Shown here in pieces: positions 43,595-50,133 of a stretch of 64,000 nt of DNA. The position numbers and the translations under genes are program-made. The DNA comes from Achromobacter xylosoxidans. GTDB lineage: Bacteria; Pseudomonadota; Gammaproteobacteria; Burkholderiales; Burkholderiaceae_B. The DNA is taken from assembly GCF_002192695.1 (NCBI RefSeq), contig NZ_MTLG01000122.1, positions 124,001 through 188,000 of the forward strand, given 5' to 3'. The notes beneath the pieces are model-generated. The model saw only the letters and a list, made by a program, of their open reading frames with translations. It searched no databases and was not told where the DNA came from. Every line of letters begins with the position of its first letter. Position 1 is the first letter of the stretch.

Positions 43595-45769
43595 ATGACT
43601 CAACGCATCCAGCACCACGGCCTGCAAGTGGCGGCCAATCTCAACCAATTCATCGAACAGGAAGCCCTGCCCGGCACCGGCCTGGATGCCGACGGCTTCT
43701 GGCAAGGCTTCGCGACCCTGGTGGACGACCTCGCTCCCAAGAACCGCACCCTTCTGGCCGAACGCGACCGCCTGCAGGCAGAGCTCGACGCCTGGCACCG
43801 CGCCCACCCCGGCCCCATCGCCGACCCGGCCGCCTACCGCAAATTCCTGGAAGGCATAGGCTACCTGCTGCCGCAACCCGCCAGCGTACGCGCCACCACC
43901 GACAACGTCGACACCGAAATCTCGCAGCAGGCCGGCCCGCAACTGGTCGTGCCCATGTCCAACTCGCGCTACGCGCTGAACGCCGCCAACGCGCGCTGGG
44001 GCAGCCTGTACGATGCGCTCTACGGCACCGACGCGATTCCCGCCACGCCCGGCGACACCGGCAGCGGCTACAACCCGGAACGCGGCGCCGCCGTCATCGC
44101 CCGCGCCCGCACCTTCCTCGATACCGCTGCCCCGTTGGCCCAGGGTTCGCATGCCGACGCCCGCGGCTATACCGTTGAAAACGGCCAATTGCGCGTGGCG
44201 CTGGCCAACGGCTCGACCGGCCTGAAGAATCCCGCGCAGTTCACCGGCTACCAGGGCGAGGCCTCCGCGCCCACGGCCATCCTGCTCAAGAACAACGGCC
44301 TGCACTTCGAAATCCAGATCGACCGCAGCCACAGCATCGGCGCCACCGACGCGGCCGGCGTCAAGGACGTGCTGGTGGAAGCCGCGCTCACCACCATCAT
44401 GGACTGCGAGGACTCCATCGCCGCCGTGGATGCCGAGGACAAGGTCCACGTCTACCGCAACTGGCTGGGCCTGATGAAGGGCGATCTGACCGAAGAAGTC
44501 ACCAAGGGCGGCAAGACCTTCACCCGCAAACTGAACGCCGACCGCGACTACACGCGTCCCGACGGCTCGCCGCTGACCCTGCACGGCCGTTCGCTCATGT
44601 TCGTGCGCAACGTCGGCCACCTGATGACCAACCCGGCCATCCTGGACCGCGAGGGCCGCGAGATTCCCGAAGGCATCCTGGACGCCGTGGTCACCAGCCT
44701 GGCCGCGCTGCAGGACCGCAAGCACAAGCTGAACTCGCGCACCGGCTCCGTCTACATCGTGAAGCCCAAGATGCACGGCCCCGTGGAAGCCGCCTTCGCC
44801 AGCGAGCTGTTCGATCGCGTCGAAGACCTGCTCAAGCTGCCGCGCAACACCCTGAAAATGGGCATCATGGACGAAGAGCGCCGCACCAGCATCAACCTCA
44901 AGGCCTGCATCGAAGCCGCCGCCGCGCGCGTGGCCTTCATCAACACGGGCTTCCTGGACCGCACCGGCGACGAAATGCATTCCAGCATGGAAGCCGGCCC
45001 GATGCTGCGCAAGGGCGACATGAAATCCACCGCCTGGATCGCCGCCTACGAACGCAACAACGTGCTGGTCGGCCTGGATGCCGGCCTGCGCGGCCGCGCC
45101 CAGATCGGCAAGGGCATGTGGGCCATGCCGGACCTGATGGCCGCGATGCTGGAACAGAAGATCGCCCATCCCAAGGCTGGCGCCAACACCGCCTGGGTGC
45201 CTTCGCCCACCGCCGCCACGCTGCATGCGCTGCACTACCACCAGGTCGACGTGCAGGCGGTTCAACAGGAACTGGAACGCACCAAGCTCGACAGCGTGCG
45301 CGACGATCTGCTGGGCGGCTTGCTGACCGTGCCTGTCGGTGACCCGTCCAAGTGGTCCGCGCAGGACATTCAGCAGGAACTCGACAACAACGTCCAGGGC
45401 ATCCTGGGCTACGTGGTGCGCTGGATCGACCAAGGCGTGGGCTGCTCCAAGGTGCCGGACATCCACAACGTCGGTCTGATGGAAGACCGCGCCACGCTGC
45501 GCATCTCCAGCCAGCACATCGCCAACTGGCTGCGCCATGGCGTGACCAACCGCGAACAGGTCATGGAAACCTTCAAGCGCATGGCCAAGGTGGTCGACGG
45601 CCAGAACGCGGGCGACGCGCTCTACCGTCCGATGGCGGGTAACTTCGACACCTCGCTGGCGTTCAAGGCTGCCTGCGCGCTGGTGTTCGAAGGCCTGACC
45701 CAGCCCAACGGCTACACCGAGCCGCTGCTGCACAAGTACCGCCTGGAGTTCAAGGCCGCCCAGGCCTGA
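43595..45769 (+). CDS. glcB: Malate synthase G
   Basis: A 724-residue enzyme (E. coli GlcB: 723) that condenses glyoxylate and acetyl-CoA to malate in the glycolate and glyoxylate pathways. Landmarks are TTIMDCEDSIAAVDAEDK with the metal-binding acidic residues, GRSLMFVRNVGHLM, VYIVKPKMHGP and NTAWVPSPTAATLHALHYH. The gene stands alone with its divergent GntR regulator and a strong terminator. No glcDEF genes are adjacent in this window. Confidence 0.98.
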   Translation: MTQRIQHHGLQVAANLNQFIEQEALPGTGLDADGFWQGFATLVDDLAPKNRTLLAERDRLQAELDAWHRAHPGPIADPAAYRKFLEGIGYLLPQPASVRATTDNVDTEISQQAGPQLVVPMSNSRYALNAANARWGSLYDALYGTDAIPATPGDTGSGYNPERGAAVIARARTFLDTAAPLAQGSHADARGYTVENGQLRVALANGSTGLKNPAQFTGYQGEASAPTAILLKNNGLHFEIQIDRSHSIGATDAAGVKDVLVEAALTTIMDCEDSIAAVDAEDKVHVYRNWLGLMKGDLTEEVTKGGKTFTRKLNADRDYTRPDGSPLTLHGRSLMFVRNVGHLMTNPAILDREGREIPEGILDAVVTSLAALQDRKHKLNSRTGSVYIVKPKMHGPVEAAFASELFDRVEDLLKLPRNTLKMGIMDEERRTSINLKACIEAAAARVAFINTGFLDRTGDEMHSSMEAGPMLRKGDMKSTAWIAAYERNNVLVGLDAGLRGRAQIGKGMWAMPDLMAAMLEQKIAHPKAGANTAWVPSPTAATLHALHYHQVDVQAVQQELERTKLDSVRDDLLGGLLTVPVGDPSKWSAQDIQQELDNNVQGILGYVVRWIDQGVGCSKVPDIHNVGLMEDRATLRISSQHIANWLRHGVTNREQVMETFKRMAKVVDGQNAGDALYRPMAGNFDTSLAFKAACALVFEGLTQPNGYTEPLLHKYRLEFKAAQA

Positions 45770-45797
45770 TCCCGGCGCGCGTTGCCGCATCAAGACC

Positions 45798-45823
45798 GGA
45801 CAGCATGGCTGTCCTTTTTTTTT
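45798..45823 (+). terminator. Intrinsic terminator after glcB
   Basis: GGACAGC-atg-GCTGTCC (45798-45814) followed by nine T. Confidence 0.95.
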
Positions 45824-45854
45824 GGGGCGCGACCCTGAAAAATAACGTCCATAT

Positions 45855-45875
45855 ATTCGCACGGTCGTGCTAAAT
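45855..45875. promoter_or_regulatory. TetR operator-like palindrome upstream of the TetR gene
   Basis: Core GCACGGTCGTGC (45859-45870) with partly symmetric flanks, eight bases before the TetR start codon. It differs by one base from the core of the perfect palindrome at 46544-46567. Confidence 0.75.
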
Positions 45876-45882
45876 TTGCCGC

Positions 45883-46500
45883 ATGACTGCCAAAACCGAG
45901 AAAAGCGAGCTGACCTTCGCGGCCATCGTGGACGCGGCCCTGGACATGGCCGCGGCGCAAGGCATGGAAAGCCTGTCGCTCGGCCAGGTGGCCAAGCGGC
46001 TGGGCATCAGCAAGAGCGGCGTGTTCTCGCGCGTGGGCTCGCTGGAAGCCTTGCAGCAGGCGGTGCTGGACGAGTACGACCGCCGTTTCGTCGGGGCCGT
46101 GTTCACGCCAGCCATGGCCTATCCCCGCGGCCTGCCGCGGCTGAACGCCCTGGTCTCGCTCTGGATCGAGCGCGCCAGCAATGTCGAAACGCTGACCGGC
46201 TGCATCTATGTGGCCGGCGCCTTTGAATACGACGACGTCGAATCGCCGCTGCGCTCGGTGCTGGAAGGCAATTTGCGGCGCTGGCGCGCCGCCATGCTGC
46301 GCACGGTCAACCAGGCGCTGGAGGCCGGCCACGTCAGGCCGGACACGGATCCCGAACAGCTCGTGTTCGAGGTCTACAGCCTGATGATCGGGCTGATGCA
46401 CGACGCTCGCTTCCTGCGGGACCCGAAGGCGCCCCAGCGCGTGCGGGCGGCTTATGAACGATTGATTTCCACGTACCGCAGTTTCAAGTATCTCGAGTAG
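45883..46500 (+). CDS. TetR-family regulator (flanked by matched operators)
   Basis: A 205-residue repressor. The N-terminal helix-turn-helix reads AAAQGMESLSLGQVAKRLG followed by ISKSGVFSRVGSLEALQQAV; the rest is a helical ligand-binding domain with an RASNVETLTGCIYVAGAFEYDD stretch. Two near-identical palindromes lie just before and just after the gene, which implies autoregulation and control of the downstream genes (37-residue peptide, cysteine hydrolase). The ligand is unknown. The frame starts at ATG 45883. Confidence 0.9.
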   Translation: MTAKTEKSELTFAAIVDAALDMAAAQGMESLSLGQVAKRLGISKSGVFSRVGSLEALQQAVLDEYDRRFVGAVFTPAMAYPRGLPRLNALVSLWIERASNVETLTGCIYVAGAFEYDDVESPLRSVLEGNLRRWRAAMLRTVNQALEAGHVRPDTDPEQLVFEVYSLMIGLMHDARFLRDPKAPQRVRAAYERLISTYRSFKYLE

Positions 46501-46543
46501 TTGTATTTCCCAGCGCCGGCCTGTGCCGGCAATTCTTCACTTT

Positions 46544-46567
46544 AATTTCGCACGATCGTGCGAAATT
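46544..46567. promoter_or_regulatory. Perfect 24-bp palindrome, probable TetR operator
   Basis: AATTTCGCACGA (46544-46555) is followed directly by its exact reverse complement (46556-46567). It lies 15 bases before the small ORF at 46583 and shares its core with the site upstream of the TetR gene. Confidence 0.85.
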
Positions 46568-46582
46568 ATCCAGGAGCCTGAC

Positions 46583-46696
46583 ATGTGGATCGTTATCGCA
46601 GTGGTCGCAGTTTCAGCGGGGGCCAGCGTCTGGCTGCAGTGGCGCGCGTTGCTCAGGCAGTTGCCGGACTGTGCCGAGCATCTGGTACTTTTCTAG
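46583..46696 (+). CDS. 37-residue single-helix membrane peptide
   Basis: A small ORF encoding MWIVIAVVAVSAGASVWLQW and then a short basic/acidic tail RALLRQLPDCAEHLVLF. The first 18 residues form one hydrophobic helix. AGGAG lies at good spacing before ATG 46583, and the 24-bp TetR palindrome lies just upstream, so it is well placed to be expressed and controlled. It precedes the hydrolase gene by six bases. No known family was recognised. Confidence 0.6.
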   Translation: MWIVIAVVAVSAGASVWLQWRALLRQLPDCAEHLVLF

Positions 46697-46702
46697 AATG
46701 AC

Positions 46703-47611
46703 ATGGCCATCCCGTTCTATATTTCGAGTTCGCCTGTCCCGAACGTCGTCATGCCGCGCTCCAATCATCTCCTGATCATCGATCCGCAGAATGACTTCTG
46801 CGATCTGCCTGAGTCCTACCTGCCCACGGATCCCGTGACGGGCGCGGCGCATGCGCCCGCCCTGCCGGTGGCCGGCGCGCACGCCGACATGCAGCGGTTG
46901 GCGCGCTTCATCGACGCCACCGCCCCCGCCCTCACGTCGATCACGGTGACGCTGGATTCGCACCATCGCCTGGACATCGCCCACCCGACCTTCTGGTCCA
47001 CCGGCGACGGCCAGCCCGTGGCGCCGTACACGCAGATCACGGCGGCGCAGCTGCGCGCGGGCGCATACCGGCCGCGCCACGACGACGACCTGCCGCGCAC
47101 CCTGTCCTACCTGGACGAACTGGAAGCGCGCGGCCGCTACACGCTGATGGTGTGGCCGCTGCATTGCGAGATCGGCACCTGGGGCCACAACGTCCACGCC
47201 GACGTGCGCGCTGCCTACAGCCGCTGGGAAGACGAACGCCAATTCATCGTGCGCAAGGTGCCCAAGGGCATGAACCCCTGGACCGAGCACTACAGCGCGC
47301 TGATGGCCGAAGTCCCAGACGCCGACGATCCGCGCAGCCAGCTCAACCGCGGCCTGCTGGATTCGCTGGACCGCGCCGAGCTCATTCTCATCGGCGGCCA
47401 GGCCGGCAGCCATTGCGTCAAGGCCACCGTCGAGCACCTGGCCGAGCACCTGCCCGGCCGCGACCTGTCGCGCCTGGTGTTGCTGACGGACTGCATGAGT
47501 CCCGTCGCCGGTTTCGAAGACGCGCAGGCAACATTCCAGCAACGCATGCGCGACCTGGGCATACAGGCGCGCACCAGCGTCGACATGGCGCGGGCGCTGC
47601 TCGCCGCCTGA
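46703..47611 (+). CDS. Isochorismatase/nicotinamidase-like cysteine hydrolase
   Basis: A 302-residue protein (286 from the second ATG at 46751). The nicotinamidase-type features are LLIIDPQNDFCDLP (catalytic Asp), VWPLHCEIGTWGHNV, VPKGMNPWTEHYSALM (candidate Lys) and IGGQAGSHCVKATVEHL with the catalytic Cys. It is longer than PncA and may hydrolyse another amide or ester. The gene is downstream of the TetR operator and a small membrane peptide gene, and likely belongs to that regulon. Neither start has a good ribosome site. Confidence 0.82.
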   Translation: MAIPFYISSSPVPNVVMPRSNHLLIIDPQNDFCDLPESYLPTDPVTGAAHAPALPVAGAHADMQRLARFIDATAPALTSITVTLDSHHRLDIAHPTFWSTGDGQPVAPYTQITAAQLRAGAYRPRHDDDLPRTLSYLDELEARGRYTLMVWPLHCEIGTWGHNVHADVRAAYSRWEDERQFIVRKVPKGMNPWTEHYSALMAEVPDADDPRSQLNRGLLDSLDRAELILIGGQAGSHCVKATVEHLAEHLPGRDLSRLVLLTDCMSPVAGFEDAQATFQQRMRDLGIQARTSVDMARALLAA

Positions 47612-47690
47612 GAACCCGCCGCGCAAAAGACAACGGCCGCCTGCTTGCGCATGGCGGCCGTGGCTGATGGGCTGCTTGGAGCGGGAACGC

Positions 47691-48287
47691 TCAGGCTGCG
47701 CCGCTGTGCTTGCCGTCGCACTCCACGTACAGGGCGCCGATGGCCTCGCACAACGCCGCGGGCTGTTGGAACAGGCGCGCCACCAATATGCAGCCTTGCA
47801 CCGTCGCGAACACCGCGCGGCCGGCCGCCTCGGGCGTGCCGGAGAACTTCATCGTGCCCTGCGCCGCGCCTTCGGCCAGCACCCGGGCCAGCCAGGCTTC
47901 GTGCGCGCGGAAAAACCCTTGCAATGCGCCGCGCACGCGTTCGGGCAGCGAATTGACCTCGGCCGCCAGCATGCCGGCCAGACAGAGTTCGCCCGACCCG
48001 CAGGCGCGCGATTCCATCATCGACAGATATTGGTCGAGCTGCGCTTGCGCCGGCAGCGATGTGTCGATGCCGCGCATGGCTGCCAGCGCGCGAGCGCTGT
48101 AGGCTTCGACGGCCTCGTAGAGCAAGTCGTCCTTGCCCGGAAAGTAATAGTGGATGCTGGACGTCTTCACGCCCACGTGCTCAGCCAGGTCGCGGTAGCT
48201 GAAGCCGTTGCATCCGCGCGTGCGGATCAGCTTCTCGGCATGGGCCAGAAGCTGTTCGCGAGTGGTGTTGGAAGTAGGAGTGTCCAT
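47691..48287 (-). CDS. TetR-family regulator next to the tandem DUF4148 genes
   Basis: A 198-residue repressor. The N-terminal helix-turn-helix is FSYRDLAEHVGVKTSSIHYY followed by FPGKDDLLYEAVE, the AcrR-like pattern, and the C-terminal part is an all-helical ligand domain (LAGMLAAEVNSLPERVRGAL). A palindrome of the type ACCTACTAATAGGT lies directly upstream of its start, and three related motifs (ATCTAC...GTAGAT type) lie upstream of or beyond the two DUF4148 genes, so it may control itself and them. It converges with the cysteine hydrolase gene. Confidence 0.9.
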   Translation of the reverse strand: MDTPTSNTTREQLLAHAEKLIRTRGCNGFSYRDLAEHVGVKTSSIHYYFPGKDDLLYEAVEAYSARALAAMRGIDTSLPAQAQLDQYLSMMESRACGSGELCLAGMLAAEVNSLPERVRGALQGFFRAHEAWLARVLAEGAAQGTMKFSGTPEAAGRAVFATVQGCILVARLFQQPAALCEAIGALYVECDGKHSGAA

Positions 48288-48298
48288 GGCTGAATATT

Positions 48299-48312
48299 AC
48301 CTACTAATAGGT
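48299..48312. promoter_or_regulatory. Operator-like palindrome upstream of the second TetR gene
   Basis: ACCTACTAATAGGT, near-perfect dyad, 11 bases before the TetR start codon on the minus strand. Related to the ATCTAC/GTAGAT sites at 48774, 49156 and 49261. Confidence 0.6.
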
Positions 48313-48417
48313 TGATTCGTCATCGGGCCCGGCAGCGTTGCCACTGCTCCAAAACCCTTGCGGACCCCGGCCGGGAATCATCCCGCCCCCCGGGATCCGC
48401 ATGTACCGGCATGAAGC

Positions 48418-48723
48418 TCAGCCTTGCACGGGCGGGTAGTCCAGCTCGCCGCTGTCGGTCAGGCCATGCGCGCGGGCGGCAGCCAGTTCCTGCTGCACTT
48501 GCTTGCGGCTTTTGTCGCCGGCCGAGGCAAACATCGTCGCGGCGTAGCCTTCTTCGCCGGACACCAGTTCGCCATTGGCGCGGGCCTGGGCCAACTCTTG
48601 CTGCACCTGGGCGCGGGTCACCGTGCTTTCGGTGTTCAGGGGAGGCGGATAGTCCAGTTCGCCGGCTTGGGCGGCGCCGATGAAGGAAGCGGACAGGATC
48701 AGGGCGGATACGAGGGTCTTCAT
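48418..48723 (-). CDS. DUF4148 exported protein, tandem copy A
   Basis: A 101-residue exported protein. The signal peptide MKTLVSALILSASFIGAAQA is followed by GELDYPPPLNTES and two DUF4148 repeats (TRAQVQQELAQARANGELVS and SRKQVQQELAAARAHGLTDS). It differs at only a few residues from the next copy upstream, so the pair is a recent duplication. GGAG precedes the start, and an ATCTAC-type operator lies about 50 bases upstream. The function is unknown. Confidence 0.9.
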   Translation of the reverse strand: MKTLVSALILSASFIGAAQAGELDYPPPLNTESTVTRAQVQQELAQARANGELVSGEEGYAATMFASAGDKSRKQVQQELAAARAHGLTDSGELDYPPVQG

Positions 48724-48773
48724 GGTGGATCTCCAGTAAGGATCAGGTGCTGCATCAGGGTTTCGATGGAGCT

Positions 48774-48791
48774 ATCTACTTATAGATAGAT
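48774..48791. promoter_or_regulatory. ATCTAC/GTAGAT-type operator, DUF4148 copy A
   Basis: ATCTACTTATAGATAGAT; one base different from the site at 49156-49173, and 51 bases before the start of copy A on the minus strand. Confidence 0.65.
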
Positions 48792-48807
48792 ATTAAGGGA
48801 AAAAAAC

Positions 48808-49113
48808 TCAGCCTTGCACGGGCGGGTAAGCCAGTTCGGCGCTGTCGGTCAGGCCTTGGGCGCGGGCGGCGGCCAGTTCCTTCTGGACCTGGGCGCGGCT
48901 CTTGTCGCCGGAGGCGGCAAAAATCGTGGCGGCGTAGCCTTCTTCGCCAGATACCAGTTCGCCATTGGCGCGGGCCTGAGCCAGCTCTTGCTGCACTTGG
49001 GCGCGAGTTACCGTGCTTTCGGTGTTCAGGGCGGGCGGATAGTCCAGTTCGCCGGCTTGGGCGGCGCCGATGAAGGAAGCGGACAGGATCAGGGCGGATA
49101 CGAGGGTCTTCAT
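48808..49113 (-). CDS. DUF4148 exported protein, tandem copy B
   Basis: A 101-residue paralogue of copy A with an identical signal peptide and first 27 residues apart from one Pro/Ala change, then small substitutions (for example ATIFAASGDKSRAQVQKEL against ATMFASAGDKSRKQVQQEL). Both the coding unit and its upstream operator were duplicated. Repeats and the family are as for copy A. It has the same GGAG ribosome site. Confidence 0.9.
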   Translation of the reverse strand: MKTLVSALILSASFIGAAQAGELDYPPALNTESTVTRAQVQQELAQARANGELVSGEEGYAATIFAASGDKSRAQVQKELAAARAQGLTDSAELAYPPVQG

Positions 49114-49155
49114 GGTGGATCTCCAGATAACGATTGCGTAGCGGTTCGAAAAACT

Positions 49156-49173
49156 ATCTACTTATAGGTAGAT
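49156..49173. promoter_or_regulatory. ATCTAC/GTAGAT-type operator, DUF4148 copy B
   Basis: ATCTACTTATAGGTAGAT, an 18-bp palindrome with a single T/G mismatch, 43 bases before the start of copy B on the minus strand. Best example of the motif. Confidence 0.7.
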
Positions 49174-49260
49174 GCCGAGGGAAATAAAAAAGCGGTCCTA
49201 CTGTATTTCTGGTTTCGACGTCGGCGGGGGTTTGGTTTGCTGCGTCGATGGATGAATCTT

Positions 49261-49278
49261 ATCTACTACTAGGTAGAC
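49261..49278. promoter_or_regulatory. Fourth ATCTAC/GTAGAT-type motif
   Basis: ATCTACTACTAGGTAGAC, three changes from the site at 49156. No DUF4148 gene follows; on the plus strand a 17-codon ORF (49295-49348) with AAGGGGG before its ATG comes next, of doubtful reality. Confidence 0.5.
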
Positions 49279-49413
49279 AGCGCAAGGGGGTTTTATGAAA
49301 CAAAATGATTCAGCCAACACCGGAGGCTTCATTTCGCCCTGCACCTGAATGGCGTCCCGCCCGCCCATCGGCCTTTGGACCGCCACTGCCCGCGCTACCG
49401 TCAGGGCAACAAA

Positions 49414-49445
49414 AAAACCCGCAAATCAGGAATTTACCGGGTTTT
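49414..49445. terminator. Terminator-like hairpin with A- and T-flanks
   Basis: AAAACCCG (49414-49421) pairs with CGGGTTTT (49438-49445), with a run of A before and T after, so it could act in either direction. Confidence 0.5.
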
Positions 49446-49922
49446 GCGGAAGCCTGATGCCAGGCTGCGGCTTAGAAGGGTTAGCGCTCCTTGCGACTGT
49501 CAATTTGCAGCCAACTCATTGTTTTATTTAAGCATTTTGTTTCCCACGGGGTTTTTGTCTAGTCCGGAAGGTTCCGACTTGTTGGTTGGCCAGATTGTGA
49601 GCTCCCCAACACCGGGCGGTCACTGGGAGCGGACTAGGACCTTCACTTCTGCAAGCACGTCGAGCGAGCCTCCTCCTTTGTGCAGACGTGGATGGGGATT
49701 AGTACCAGCCGACCCGCCGCTGGACGGATTCCAGCACATCAAACTCGAATAAACCCAGCTCGGCAAGGAGTGACAGAACGCCCACATCGAACAGCTCAAC
49801 AGGCCCAGTCGGTATAAAAACTGTCCAAGTATCACGGTAACGGCCGAGGGCACGTCCAGCGCGACGTGGCGATTGCGCCAGCGCAGATTCGGCACGGCTT
49901 AAAGAGTTCGGCTGGGCTAGAG

Positions 49923-49946
49923 AATTACCATCGGAATTACCATCGG
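49923..49946 (+). repeat. 12-bp tandem repeat
   Basis: AATTACCATCGG occurs twice back to back (49923-49934 and 49935-49946). Confidence 0.8.
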
Positions 49947-50133
49947 CCCTCGAATCGCAACATGCGTCCGCCCAGCAGGCTGAAATTCCTCGCGCCCCGA
50001 GAGGGCGCTCACGAAGCTCACCACTATAGGGATACCCCCCTCCTTTCCCATGTCGCCAATCTAATTTCCGTAAGCTAGACTAATTACGGATGGCACCGGC
50101 TCCAAGTAGCCCGGGATTCGCGCGGAGAACAAT

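Larger units (their letters stand above)
49279..50133. other. Gene-poor, low-confidence accessory stretch
   Basis: About 850 bases with no recognisable gene. It has short ORFs on both strands (for example minus-strand 49620-49895, a 91-codon frame that I cannot match), a terminator-like hairpin at 49414-49445 and a 12-bp tandem repeat at 49923-49946. The composition shifts towards that of the following 782-codon gene. It may be a scar of a past insertion; no integrase, transposase or attachment-site duplication was found. Confidence 0.4.

Noticed and set aside
43583..45862. A 759-codon minus-strand frame opposite glcB
   Set aside because: Antisense artefact; malate synthase G on the plus strand is certain.
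49198..49386. 62-codon minus-strand ORF upstream of the DUF4148 pair
   Set aside because: Runs through the operator-like motif, has low-complexity Pro/Thr/Lys ends and no ribosome site.
49620..49895. 91-codon minus-strand ORF as a gene
   Set aside because: No recognised family, no ribosome site and atypical surroundings; kept only as part of the accessory-patch description.
50016..50033. T7-promoter-like string CACTATAGGG
   Set aside because: Only a chance partial match (CCACTATAGGGATA); the upstream half of a T7 promoter is absent and no phage genes are nearby.
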